Of a stretch of 64,000 nucleotides of DNA, positions 18,740-28,000 are shown one piece after another; the first letter of the stretch is position 1; each line of letters begins with the position of its first letter. The position numbers and the translations under genes are program-made. The notes below the pieces were generated by a model. The model had not been told where the DNA came from. It made no database searches and worked only from the letters and a program-made list of their open reading frames with translations. This stretch comes from Solirubrobacteraceae bacterium (lineage in GTDB: Bacteria; Actinomycetota; Thermoleophilia; Solirubrobacterales; Solirubrobacteraceae): positions 310,001 to 374,000 of the forward strand of contig JALNWQ010000001.1 in NCBI GenBank assembly GCA_023230855.1. The letters are read 5' to 3'.

Positions 18740-19599
18740 GCGCCCCACCGCTTGCGTCGCCGGTAGGACTTGACGTCACGGAACGACCGACGTTGCGCGC
18801 CGTCGCCCCCGGAGATCCCGAGGTAGAACTCCTGGATGTCCTCGTCGCCGAGGAGGTCGGCGGCGGGGCCCTCCTTCACGACCTTGCCGGTCTCGAGCAC
18901 CGTGCCGTGGGTGGCGATCGACAGCGCCATGTTGGCGTTCTGCTCGACGAGGAGCACCGTGGTGCCCTGCTCGTTGAGGGTGACGATGATGTCGCGGATC
19001 TGCTCGACGATCCGCGGGGCGAGGCCGAGCGACGGCTCGTCGAGGAGGAGGAGCTTGGGCGACGCCATCATCGCCCGGCCCATCGCGACCATCTGCTGCT
19101 CACCGCCCGACAGGTACCCGGCGGTGGAGTCGCGGCGCTCGGCGAGCTTGGGGAAGAGGTCCATCACCCGGTCGTAGGCCTCGCGGTTCTGCATGCGATT
19201 GCGGGTGAACCCGCCGGCGCGCAGGTTCTCGTCGACGGTCATCTCGGCGAACACCCGCCGGCCCTCCATGACCTGCGCGACGCCGCGTCGGACGATCGCC
19301 GGGGCGTCGCGGCCGTGGATGCGGTCACCGTCGAGGAGGACCTCGCCCTTGGTGATCCGTCCGCGGTGCACGTCGAGGAGTCCGGTGATCGCGCGCAGCA
19401 GCGTCGTCTTGCCCGCGCCGTTGGCGCCGAGCAGCGCGACGATCGCTCCGGTCGGCACCTCGAGCGACACGCCGCGCAGCACCAGGACGACGTCGTCGTA
19501 CACCACCTCGAGCCCGTGCACCGCGAGCATCGGCGGGGCGCCGGTGGGCGGTCCTGAAACGCCGGTGGGGGACCCGGCGCTGGAGGGGATGGACGGCAT
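18736..19599 (-). CDS. livF: branched-chain amino acid-type ABC transporter ATPase LivF
   Basis: The 287-residue ABC ATPase has Walker A GANGAGKTT, signature YLSGGEQQMVAMGRAMM, Walker B LLLLDEPSLGLAP and LLVEQNAN. The C-terminus carries an unusual basic tail (RRSFRDVKSYRRRKRWGA) of about 20 residues beyond the normal fold. It is the first gene of the operon and pairs with LivG. A promoter-like pair lies directly upstream. The start could also be the internal ATG before LAVHGLEV, as the first 23 residues are Pro/Ser/Gly-rich. Confidence 0.9.
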   Translation of the reverse strand: MPSIPSSAGSPTGVSGPPTGAPPMLAVHGLEVVYDDVVLVLRGVSLEVPTGAIVALLGANGAGKTTLLRAITGLLDVHRGRITKGEVLLDGDRIHGRDAPAIVRRGVAQVMEGRRVFAEMTVDENLRAGGFTRNRMQNREAYDRVMDLFPKLAERRDSTAGYLSGGEQQMVAMGRAMMASPKLLLLDEPSLGLAPRIVEQIRDIIVTLNEQGTTVLLVEQNANMALSIATHGTVLETGKVVKEGPAADLLGDEDIQEFYLGISGGDGAQRRSFRDVKSYRRRKRWGA

Positions 19600-19604
19600 C
19601 TCTG

Positions 19605-19667
19605 GTGCTACCCAAACAGATGTGAACGCGCCAAGCCCTAGGTGAATCCGTCACGGTCCTGGGTGAA
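19605..19667 (-). promoter_or_regulatory. liv operon promoter and triplicated GTGAA boxes
   Basis: On the minus strand TTGGCG (19629-19634) and TAGCAC (19605-19610) are 18 bp apart, 5 nt before the livF ATG. CCTAGGTGAA (19637-19646) and CCTGGGTGAA (19658-19667) are direct repeats 21 bp apart. A third GTGAA ends at 19626, 20 bp from the first. Spacing of about two helical turns suggests one protein binding on one face of the DNA. No dedicated regulator gene is in the operon. Confidence 0.5.
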
Positions 19668-19887
19668 AGCGACACGCCCGGCGACGCTCTCGCCGTTCGG
19701 CCATTCGTCCGACGTCGCAGGGTCGGACGGATCGAACGCTCGTCCGTCCGCCTTGACGGGGCCGGCGCGTCGCGCGGCGTCGGGCGGCGCCGTCCGGCCG
19801 GGGTGTGAGGCGTCCGGGAGGACGTACGGGGACGGTCACCCGTCGTTGACCTCGGCGGCCGACCGGGTCCCTACGATCGCCGGTTCG

Positions 19888-21162
19888 ATGTCCACTCGCG
19901 AGCTCCCGGGCGAGGCCCCGTCCCGCGCGACGGTCCTACGCGAGTGGGGCCGGATCGGTTGCCTCGGGTTCGGGGGTCCCCCGGTGCACGTCGCGATGCT
20001 CCGCGAGCTGTGCGTCGACCGGCGGCGCTGGATCGACGACGAGGCGTTCGAGGACGCGGTGGCGGCGACGAACCTCCTGCCCGGTCCCGCGTCGAGCCAG
20101 CTGGCGGTCCTCACCGCGTGGCAGGTCGCGGGCACGGCCGGGGCGATGATCGGCGGGTTGGCGTTCGTCCTGCCGGGGCTCGTGGCGATGATCGCGCTCG
20201 CGGTGGTGCTCCTCGCGGCGTCGCCGCCGGACGTCGTCCGGGGCGTGGGGGCCGGGGCCGGGGCGGTGGTCGCCGCGGTCGCGGTGCACGCCGGGGTCGC
20301 CCTGCTCGGCCCCAGTCGCCGACGGACGCGGGGCGCGCGGACCGTGCGTTGGGCGGTGTACGTCACGCTCGGCGCCGTCGCCGTGATCGCCGTCGGACCG
20401 TGGCTCGTGCTCGTCCTCCTCGCCTGCGGGGCCGCCGAGCTGCTCGCGCGGCGCGGGGGCGGGCCCGGCGGCCGCGAGGGCGTCGACCGCGGCGCGGGGG
20501 AGCGTGGCGACGGGGCGGCGGACGACGGACCCGCGGAGCGAGCGCGTCGGGCGCGGGCGGGCCGGGGGCCGACGCTCGGGGTCCACGCGTGGCCGCCGCT
20601 CGTCATCGCCGCGGTCACGACCGGCGGGATGGGCGCGCTGGCGTGGACCGCCTTCAAGGTCGGCGCGCTCTCCTACGGCGGCGGGTTCGTCATCATCCCG
20701 TTGATGCAGGCCGACGCGGTCGACCTGCACGGGTGGATGACCGACGCCCGGTTCCTCGACGCCGTCGCGCTCGGCCAGGTCACCCCCGGCCCGGTCGTGC
20801 ACACCGTCGCGGCGGTCGGGTACGCGGCGCACGGCGTCGGCGGGGCGCTGCTCGCGGCGCTCGTGGCGTTCGCCCCGTCGTTCGCGCTCGTCCTGCTCCT
20901 CGCGGGACGGTTCGACGCGCTCCGCGCCGCCCCCGGCCTGCGCGCGTTCCTCGACGGGGCGGGACCGGCCGCGATCGGGGCGATCCTCGGCGCGGCGGTC
21001 CCGCTCGCGCTGGCGCTGCAGGAGCCGTGGCAGATCGGGCTGCTCGCCGCCGGCGCGGCGGCGTTGCTGGGCCTTCGCACGCCGGTCGTGATCACCCTCG
21101 TCGCGGCCGGGGCGGTGGGGGCGGTCATCGTGGCCGTGCTCGGCGGGACGGCGCCGGGCTGA
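19888..21162 (+). CDS. chrA: chromate transporter ChrA, two-domain form
   Basis: The 424-residue membrane protein contains two CHR domains. The first starts FGGPPVHVAMLRELCVDRRRW with NLLPGPASSQLA. The second has GALSYGGGFVIIPLMQADAV with GQVTPGPVVHTVAAVGY. ChrA exports chromate by proton antiport. A charged, Gly/Arg-rich linker of about 45 residues joins the halves. TACGAT at 19872-19877 lies 10 nt before the ATG, with TTGACC further upstream (spacing 20). It faces away from liv and converges on arsJ, so a small oxyanion-resistance cluster is plausible. Confidence 0.9.
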   Translation: MSTRELPGEAPSRATVLREWGRIGCLGFGGPPVHVAMLRELCVDRRRWIDDEAFEDAVAATNLLPGPASSQLAVLTAWQVAGTAGAMIGGLAFVLPGLVAMIALAVVLLAASPPDVVRGVGAGAGAVVAAVAVHAGVALLGPSRRRTRGARTVRWAVYVTLGAVAVIAVGPWLVLVLLACGAAELLARRGGGPGGREGVDRGAGERGDGAADDGPAERARRARAGRGPTLGVHAWPPLVIAAVTTGGMGALAWTAFKVGALSYGGGFVIIPLMQADAVDLHGWMTDARFLDAVALGQVTPGPVVHTVAAVGYAAHGVGGALLAALVAFAPSFALVLLLAGRFDALRAAPGLRAFLDGAGPAAIGAILGAAVPLALALQEPWQIGLLAAGAAALLGLRTPVVITLVAAGAVGAVIVAVLGGTAPG

Positions 21163-21183
21163 CCCGCGACGCGGACGGGCGTT

Positions 21184-22434
21184 CTACGTTCTGGTCCGCG
21201 CTGGTGCGGCGTAGATGCGAGCGCTCGTGGGATTTCCGGGGAGCAGGAGCGAGAGGGCGCCGGCGGCGAGGACCATGATCGCGGAGCCCCAGAGGCACGC
21301 CTGGAGTCCTTGCCACTGGTAGAGGGCGCCGGAGAGGACGGTGCCGGAGAGGCGGCCGAACGCGTTGGCCATGTAGTAGAAGCCGACGTTCATCGCGACC
21401 TTGGAGCCCTCGGCGTAGGCGAGGATGAGGTACGAGTGCACGGCGCTGTTCATCGCGAACACGACGCCGAAGGCGATGAGCCCGGCGACGATCACGACGT
21501 CCGGATCGATCGACGTGCCCATGGCGATCGCGATCGCGGCCGGGAGCGCGGCGAGCGCGAATGCGAGCTTCGCGGCGGTGCGACCGTCGGGGTCCTTGAC
21601 GAACCGGGGCGCGGCGGCCTGGACGATGCCGTAGCCGATGGTCCAGACGGCCATGAAGATGCCGACCTGCCAGAACGACCAGCCCATGACGGTGCGGAGG
21701 TAGACGGGCAGGCCGACGACGAACCACACGTCGCGGGAGGCGAAGAGGAAGACCCGGGCGCCGGCCAGCAGGTTCACCGACCGGTCGTTGGAGAGCATCT
21801 GCCGGAACCTCGCGGTGGCGTCCGGGGTGCCGAGATCCCCGCGCATGAAGATCAAGGTGCCCGCCAGGCCGCAGGCGACGAGGCCGGCGATGCACCCCAG
21901 TGCGGTCTGGAATCCGACGAGGGTGAGGAGGAGGCCGCCGAGGAAGAACCCGACGCCCTTGAGGGCGTTCTTCGATCCGGTGAGGATCGCGACCCATCGG
22001 TAGAGCGCCCCGGGGGCGTCCTGGGGGACGACGAGCTTGACGGCGGACTTCGAGGACATCTTCGTGAGGTCCTTCGCGATTCCCGACAGCGCCTGCGCGA
22101 CCATGACGTACGCGACGACGAGCCACGACTCGGGCGCGAGCGCGAGCATCGCCAGCGCCACGAGCTGGAACGACAGGCCGCCCAGCAGCGTCGACTTCAG
22201 GCCCCAGCGCGCGGCGGCGTAGCCGCCGACGAGGTTCGTGACGATCCCGAAGACCTCGTAGAAGAGGAACAGCGAGGCGACCTGGAGGGGGCTGTAGCCC
22301 AGCTCGTAGAAGTAGAAGAGGACGAGGACGCGGATCGCGCCGTCGGCGATCGTGTCCGCCCAGTACGCGCCGGTGACGACCGCGTAGTTGCGTAGATCGC
22401 CCCCGCGCCCGGCGGAGGGCGCGTCGGTGCTCAC
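21184..22434 (-). CDS. arsJ: organoarsenical efflux MFS transporter ArsJ
   Basis: The 416-residue MFS protein starts NYAVVTGAYWADTIADGAIR and continues with LFYFYELGYSPLQVASLFLFYE, which I recognise as ArsJ. In the known system GAPDH converts glyceraldehyde 3-phosphate and arsenate to 1-arseno-3-phosphoglycerate, and ArsJ pumps this out before it decays. The gene directly upstream is a GAPDH, overlapping by 4 nt (GTGA), and an arsR regulator is divergent, which is the diagnostic arrangement. The role therefore rests on sequence and context together. Confidence 0.88.
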   Translation of the reverse strand: MSTDAPSAGRGGDLRNYAVVTGAYWADTIADGAIRVLVLFYFYELGYSPLQVASLFLFYEVFGIVTNLVGGYAAARWGLKSTLLGGLSFQLVALAMLALAPESWLVVAYVMVAQALSGIAKDLTKMSSKSAVKLVVPQDAPGALYRWVAILTGSKNALKGVGFFLGGLLLTLVGFQTALGCIAGLVACGLAGTLIFMRGDLGTPDATARFRQMLSNDRSVNLLAGARVFLFASRDVWFVVGLPVYLRTVMGWSFWQVGIFMAVWTIGYGIVQAAAPRFVKDPDGRTAAKLAFALAALPAAIAIAMGTSIDPDVVIVAGLIAFGVVFAMNSAVHSYLILAYAEGSKVAMNVGFYYMANAFGRLSGTVLSGALYQWQGLQACLWGSAIMVLAAGALSLLLPGNPTSARIYAAPARTRT

Positions 22435-23453
22435 GGTCGCGGCTCGAGGTGCTTGGCGACGATGCCGGCGAGCTCGACCCACCGGTTGACGTAGCCCCAC
22501 TCGTTGTCGTACCAGGCCAGGACCTTGACCTGGGTCCCGTCGGTGACCATCGTCGACGGCGCGTCGACGATGCCCGACCGTGGGTCGTCCTTGAAGTCGA
22601 CCGAGACCAGCGGCCGGGTCTCGAACCCGAGGATGCCGTCGAGCGGTCCGTCGGCCGCGACGCGCAGCAGCTCGTTGACCTCGTCGACGGTCGTCTCGCG
22701 CGCCACCTCGAAGACGGCGTCGGTCAACGAGGCGTTCAGGAGCGGGACCCGGACCGCGAGACCGTCGAGCTTGCCCTGCAGCTCGGGGAAGATCAGGCCG
22801 ATCGCCGTGGCCGACCCGGTCGTCGTCGGGATCAGCGACAGGCCCGCGGCACGAGCGCGGCGCAGGTCCTTGTGCGGTGCGTCGACCATCGTCTGGGTGT
22901 TGGTCAGGTCGTGCAGCGTCGTGATCGACCCGCGCCGGATCCCCAACCCCTCGTGGATGACCTTGACGACCGGCGCCAGGCAGTTGGTGGTGCACGACGC
23001 CGCGGTCAGGACGTCGTGGACGGTCGGGTCGTAGCGGTCGTCGTTGACGCCGACGACGACGTTCAGCGCCCCGCCGTCCTTCACCGGGGCGGCGACGATG
23101 ACCTTCCGGACCCCGCGCGCGAAGTACGGGTCGAGCGTCGTCCGGGTCTTGAGCCTGCCGGTGCCCTCGAGCACCAGGTCGACGCCGAGCTCGTCCCACG
23201 GCACGTCACCCGGGGCCGGGTGCGCGCTGTAGCCCAGTCGCCGCCCGTCGATGACGAGCTGGTCGCCGTCGGCGGCGATCCCGTGGTCCCAGCGTCCGTG
23301 GACGGAGTCGAACTCGAGGAGGTGCGCGGCGGTGCCGGCGTCGCCGGCGATCTCGTTGACGTGCACGAACTCGAGGTCCGTGCGGTCCCAGCCGGCGCGC
23401 AGGGCCAGGCGCCCCATGCGCCCGAACCCGTTGATCCCGACCCGGACGGTCAC
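22431..23453 (-). CDS. gapdh: glyceraldehyde-3-phosphate dehydrogenase of the arsenate-resistance operon
   Basis: This 340-residue GAPDH has the NAD-binding VGINGFGRMGRLALRA, catalytic C154 in AASCTTNCLAP, and H181 in TLHDLTNTQ. The C-terminal domain ends with WYDNEWGY. Next to arsJ it probably uses arsenate in place of phosphate to make the exported arsenical. The GTG start at 23453 overlaps by 4 nt the stop of a 29-codon upstream ORF that has its own promoter, which supports this start over an in-frame ATG 33 bp upstream. A housekeeping glycolytic role cannot be excluded. Confidence 0.88.
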   Translation of the reverse strand: MTVRVGINGFGRMGRLALRAGWDRTDLEFVHVNEIAGDAGTAAHLLEFDSVHGRWDHGIAADGDQLVIDGRRLGYSAHPAPGDVPWDELGVDLVLEGTGRLKTRTTLDPYFARGVRKVIVAAPVKDGGALNVVVGVNDDRYDPTVHDVLTAASCTTNCLAPVVKVIHEGLGIRRGSITTLHDLTNTQTMVDAPHKDLRRARAAGLSLIPTTTGSATAIGLIFPELQGKLDGLAVRVPLLNASLTDAVFEVARETTVDEVNELLRVAADGPLDGILGFETRPLVSVDFKDDPRSGIVDAPSTMVTDGTQVKVLAWYDNEWGYVNRWVELAGIVAKHLEPRP

Positions 23454-23539
23454 GAGCCCGCCCCGGCCGTGAGGTGGCCCGGCCATCCGGACCGCGCCGG
23501 GGCGTCCGCTGGTGCTCGGCGTTCGGTGACGGTGGTCAT
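23450..23539 (-). CDS. 29-aa upstream ORF of the ars operon
   Basis: An ATG at 23539 lies 7 nt after the TACGGT -10 hexamer of the minus-strand ars promoter, so the mRNA would begin at this codon. It opens a 29-residue frame starting MTTVTERRAPADAPARSG whose TGA overlaps the GAPDH GTG. I find no recognisable domain. It could be a leader that couples translation of GAPDH to leaderless initiation. It may have no stable peptide product. Confidence 0.5.
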   Translation of the reverse strand: MTTVTERRAPADAPARSGWPGHLTAGAGS

Positions 23540-23546
23540 GCCGGAA

Positions 23547-23585
23547 ACCGTATCGATTGACGTTCGTCACTTCAATCGATAAGAG
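23547..23585. promoter_or_regulatory. divergent ars promoters with ArsR-type operator palindrome
   Basis: The inverted repeat TATCGATTGA (23551-23560) and TCAATCGATA (23572-23581) has perfect 10-bp arms and an 11-bp spacer. It contains both -35 elements. Towards arsR, TTGACG (23557-23562) is followed after 17 bp by TAAGAG (23580-23585). Towards GAPDH, TTGAAG (complement of 23570-23575) is followed after 17 bp by TACGGT (complement of 23547-23552). Bound ArsR would block both promoters; arsenic would release it. Confidence 0.85.
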
Positions 23586-23592
23586 TAGATCT

Positions 23593-23946
23593 ATGAACGT
23601 CGATCTGGAGCTCGCGCCCAAGACCAAGCGTCCGGCGGGCGAGCCGTGCTGCGAGCCGGTCGTCTACCCCGACGTCGACCGCGACCAGGCCGTGCGGATG
23701 GCCGAGGTCGCCAAGGCGATCGGCGACCCCGTCCGACTGCAACTCGTCGACGTCCTGCGCAGGCACGCCGGCAAGGTCTGCGTCTGCGAGCTCGTCCCGC
23801 TCTTCGACATCTCCCAGTCGACGCTCTCGCACCATCTGAAGAAGCTCCGCGCCGCCGGGATCGTCGACTCCGAGCGCCAGGGGCTCTGGGCGTACTACTA
23901 CGTGCTGCCCGACGCGATCGACGAGCTCGCCGGCTGGCTCGCCTGA
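23593..23946 (+). CDS. arsR: ArsR-family arsenic-responsive repressor
   Basis: The 117-residue winged-helix repressor has the HTH STLSHHLKKLRAAGIVDSERQG and the metalloid-binding KVCVCELVP (C63, C65). A further Cys pair C19-C20 near the N-terminus may give the third ligand, as in some actinobacterial ArsR forms. It should repress the divergent ars operon and itself through the palindrome 12 bp upstream. The ATG lies 7 nt after the TAAGAG hexamer, so the message is probably leaderless. Confidence 0.93.
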   Translation: MNVDLELAPKTKRPAGEPCCEPVVYPDVDRDQAVRMAEVAKAIGDPVRLQLVDVLRRHAGKVCVCELVPLFDISQSTLSHHLKKLRAAGIVDSERQGLWAYYYVLPDAIDELAGWLA

Positions 23947-23955
23947 CCGGTCACC

Positions 23956-23984
23956 CGTGCGGCCCGACCGGGAGTCGGCGCACG
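23956..23984. terminator. probable hairpin terminator between arsR and the AraC-type gene
   Basis: CGTGCG (23956-23961) and CGCACG (23979-23984) pair, with further pairing of CCGA and TCGG inside. The hairpin sits between two converging genes and probably ends arsR transcription. No T-tract is seen. Confidence 0.45.
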
Positions 23985-24009
23985 GCCCGCCGTCACCGCC
24001 GCCGGTCGA

Positions 24010-24969
24010 TCAGTGCGCCACCCGGCGCTCGTCGCGCGGCACCCCGCCGACGTGGCGACGGAACGCGGCGAGGAACGCGCCCCGGTCCTGGTAGCCGACG
24101 CGGAGCATGACGTCGCGGACGCTCATCGTCGTGCTGCGGAGCAGGTCGCGGGCCGCCTCGACGCGCACGCGCTGCAGGTAGTCGCTCGGCAGCTCGCCGG
24201 TCGCGGCGCGGAACCGGCGCGTGAGGGTGCGCCGGCTCACCGCGAACCGGTCGGCGACGTCGCCGAGCGCCACCGGCTCGGCGTGGTGGGACTCCAGCCA
24301 CTCCTGGATCCGCAGCACCAGCGCGTCGCCGTGGTCGCGTTGGGCGCTGAACCCGATCGTCGTGCCGTCGTACCCGCGCCGCAGGTCCACGAGCAGCCAC
24401 TGGCTGATCCGGTGCGCGATCTCGCACCCGTGACGGCGTTGCACCAGGCGCACGAGCAGGTCGCAGGCGGACGCCAGCCCCGACGCGGTGCACACCCCGC
24501 CGGCGTCGACCATCGGCCGCTGCGGCTGGACGTCGACCGACGGGTACCGGTGCTGCAGCTCGCCGGCCAGCGGTGGGAACACCGTCGCGGACCGGCCGTT
24601 CAGCAGGCCGGCCTCGGCCATGAGGAACGCCGCGTCGGCGACCCCCGCGATCGTCGCGCCACCGGCGCGCGCCCGGCGCAGGAACGGCATCACCGGTGCG
24701 TTCTCGGCGATCGTCCGCTCGGGGGCGCCCCACGACGACCCGATCCAGACGAGGTCGCACGCGTCGACGGCGTCGAGGCCCGCGTCGACCTCGAGCGGAC
24801 GACCGGCGACGCCACGGGCGGGACGGCCTCCGGGCGAGGCGAGCACGATCCGGTCCCCGCTCGGCGGGTCGAACGCCGACAGCGCCGCGGCCGCGCCGAG
24901 GACGTCGGAGGCGAGCGTGACGCTCGCGGTGACGCACGAGGTGGGGGCGAGGACGACGAGGGTGGCCAC
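24010..24969 (-). CDS. GlxA-like regulator: DJ-1/PfpI domain with AraC HTH
   Basis: The 319-residue protein has an N-terminal DJ-1/PfpI (class I amidotransferase-like) domain (about 1-185, with GVCTASGLASACDLLVRLV). A C-terminal AraC double HTH follows (about 215-315, VSRRTLTRRFRAATGELPSDYLQRVRVEAARDLL). Such GlxA/FtrA-type proteins sense a small ligand and activate nearby genes, but none here is an obvious target. The GTG start follows a TAGGCT hexamer by 12 nt. Confidence 0.85.
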   Translation of the reverse strand: MATLVVLAPTSCVTASVTLASDVLGAAAALSAFDPPSGDRIVLASPGGRPARGVAGRPLEVDAGLDAVDACDLVWIGSSWGAPERTIAENAPVMPFLRRARAGGATIAGVADAAFLMAEAGLLNGRSATVFPPLAGELQHRYPSVDVQPQRPMVDAGGVCTASGLASACDLLVRLVQRRHGCEIAHRISQWLLVDLRRGYDGTTIGFSAQRDHGDALVLRIQEWLESHHAEPVALGDVADRFAVSRRTLTRRFRAATGELPSDYLQRVRVEAARDLLRSTTMSVRDVMLRVGYQDRGAFLAAFRRHVGGVPRDERRVAH

Positions 24970-25022
24970 GGACGCCGGTCCAGCCTATGCGCTGGACGGG
25001 CCGGTGGGGCACGGAGTGCGCC

Positions 25023-28000
25023 TCACCGCCGCAGTTCGCGGGTCAGGTCCTCGCGGGCGCTGATCCCGAGCTTGCGGTAGGCGTTGGTCAGGTGCAGCTC
25101 GACCGTGCGACGGGTGAGGAACATCGCCTCGGCGATCTCGCGGTTGCCGCACCCCTCGGCCGCCAGGTGCGTCACCCGCCGCTCCTGCGGGGTGAGCGCG
25201 TCGGCGCCGTGGACGAGCGGGCGCCGGGGGCGGGCGCCGGTGGCGCGCAGCTCGCGCAGCGCCCGGTCCACGAGCACGCGCGACCCACAGCGGTGCGCGA
25301 GGTCCATCCCGCGGCGCAGCAGGTCGCGCCGCTCGGTGACCGGTGCGTCGGCCGCCCGGCCGCCCAGATCCACGAGCGCCCGCGCGTACTCCAGGCGCGC
25401 CCCCGACCCCTTGAGGACCCGCACCGCGTCGCGCAGGTCGGCGATCCCGTCCGCCCCGTCGCGCAGGACGCCCCGCGCGCGCAGCGCGATCCCGATCGCC
25501 CGCGGCGCCCCGGGACGGCGCGCGGCCTCGAGCTCGTCTTCCACGAGCCGCAGCGCCGTCGCGTGATCGCCGCGCTCGGCGTGGATCGCCGCGGCGAGCG
25601 ACCGGTGTGGACGCGACGCCGGGTTGAGGTACCGCGAGCGGACGGCGCGTCGGCCGACCTCGTCCAGGTCGGCGAGCGCCCGGTCCGGGTCGCCGTCGGC
25701 GTGCCACAGCCGCGCTCGCGCCATCAGGAGGTGGTCGATGGTGCCCAGGTCGGGCAGCGGGCCGTGGAGGAAGCACCGCTCGAGCGTCTCGCGCACCCGG
25801 CTCGTGTCGCCGCGCTCGAGCGCGGCCTCGATCGCCCACCCGAGCGAGATCGCGAAGCACATCGGGTCGGCCTCGGCGAGCTCGTCGAGCACGAGCGCCG
25901 CGTCGGCCTCGGCCTGCGGGATGTCACCGACGTACACGCACGCCCCGGCGCGCAGCGACGTCGCGTAGGCCAGGCCGACGAGCGACCCGCGGTCCCGGGC
26001 GGCGGTGATGCCCGCGTCGGCGTGGGTGCGCACCGCGTCCCAGTCCCCGGCCCAGGCCATCGCCGTCCCGGCGTAGACGAACAGCGGCGACGCCGGTCCG
26101 ACATCACGCAGCAGCGCGCCGTCGCCCGCGGCCCGGCGGGCGAGCGTGGCGACGTCGACCGCGGGACGCTCGCCGGTGGCGGCCCGGTCGGCGGCCAGGT
26201 GGGTGAGCACCGCACGCTGCCCCGGGGTCTCGGCGGCGGCGACCCGGTCGGCGAGCGCCTCGGGCCGGTCGCGGTTCTCCCCGACGAGCGCCTCGGCGTT
26301 GAGGGCGTGGCCCTCCAACACGAGGGCCAGCTCGGCCTGTGCGGGATCCCCCGCGTCGAGCGTGTCGATGGCGGCCCGGCAGACCGCCGCGCACTCCGGC
26401 AGCCGGGCGAGGTGGAACAGCGCGTCGGCCCGACGGATCGCCACGTGCGCGGCGGTGACCGGGTCGTCGGCCAGGGCGTGGGCCGCGGCGAGCTGGTCGA
26501 TCCCCTCGGGGTCGCGGGCCTGGTCCAGGACGATCCCGAGCATCGTGCGCAGATCGCGCTCGACGGACGCCGACGTCGGCTCGTCGAGGCCGCGGCGGAG
26601 GTAGCCCGTCGCCTCGTCCGGGCCGCCGCGGGAGCGCGCCGCCTCGGCGGCCCGCAGCAGCGTCGGCGCGACCCACGACTCGTCGATCGGGCCCAGCGAC
26701 GCGGCCGCCAGCAGGTGGGTCGCGGCGCGGACCGGGTGGTCGGGGTGCAGGTGCCGGGCCGCCTCGAGGTTCAGCCGGGCGCGCTCGGCGTGGGGCATGT
26801 CGTCGAGTACCGCCTCACGTACCACCGGGTGGACGAACCCCATCCGGGGGGCGGCGTCGAGGAGCTCGACCGTCGCCAGCGCGTCGAGCGCGGCCAGCAC
26901 GTCGAGCGCCGGCCGGCCGGTGACCGCGGCGAGCTCGGCGACGGTCGTGGCGTCGCCCAGCGTGGCGGCGGCGCGGGCGACGGGCCGGACCGCGCCGTCG
27001 AGCGCGGCCAGCCGGCGGCGGGCGAGGCGGGCGACGGTCTCCGGGGTCGCGCCGACCGTGGGCTCGCCCGGGTCCCGCCCGTCGGCGTCCTGCTCGTCCG
27101 TGGCCGCAGCCTCGCGCAGCAGCTCGACCGCGAACAGCGGGTTGCCGCCGCTGCGCCGCCAGATCGGGTCGGCGAGCGTCGCGATCGACGCCACGTCGGC
27201 GGTCGCCGCGTCCGCCGCGACCGGGGTCGCGTCGGCGGTGACCGGGTCCGCCGCGGTCGGGGTCGGGCGGGTCGGCGTCGGGCCGACGTCCGCGGCGCCC
27301 GGGTCCGCGTCCGCCACGACGGTTCCGCGCAGCCGGGTGGCGGCCAGTCGGCGGACCCCCTGCTGCGATAGCGGGGCGGGACGGACGGTGGTGGCGCCGG
27401 TCGTGGCGAGCAGCCCCGCGGCCGGGGGCTCGCGCCCGTCGTCGGGCTCCCCGGTGCGGTGGCCGACGACGAGCAGCAGCCCGAGATCGTCGACCCGCTC
27501 GGCGAGGTAGGCGAGGAAGCGGCGCGACGGTGCGTCGACCCACTGCAGGTCGTCGACGACGAGGACGAGCGGCGACCGGTCGGCGATCGTCGCGCACAGC
27601 CAGTGGAGCCCGTGCAGGAGCGGGAAGATCCCGCCATCGTCGGGCGCCGGGTGGCCGTGGAGGAAGAGCGGGAGCGCCAGTCCGGCCGCGCCCTCGAACG
27701 CCTCCGGACCGTCACGCCGGAGCTCCTCGACGGTGGGCCCCAGCAGCTGGAGCACGACCCCGAGGGCGAAGTCGCGCTCGAGCTCCGCACCCCGGGCCCT
27801 CCCGACCGTGGGCCGCCCGTCGGTCGCCGCGGCGTCGGCGAGGTCGCGCAGCAGGGCCGTCTTGCCGATGCCGGCGGGGCCCTCGACGAGGACGACGGAG
27901 CCCCGGCCGTCGATCGCCGCGTCCAGGGCATCCCGAAGTGATCGGCACTCGACGTCGCGCTCCAGCAGTGGCAGCCCCGAGCCGCCCCCGCCGCCGGAGG

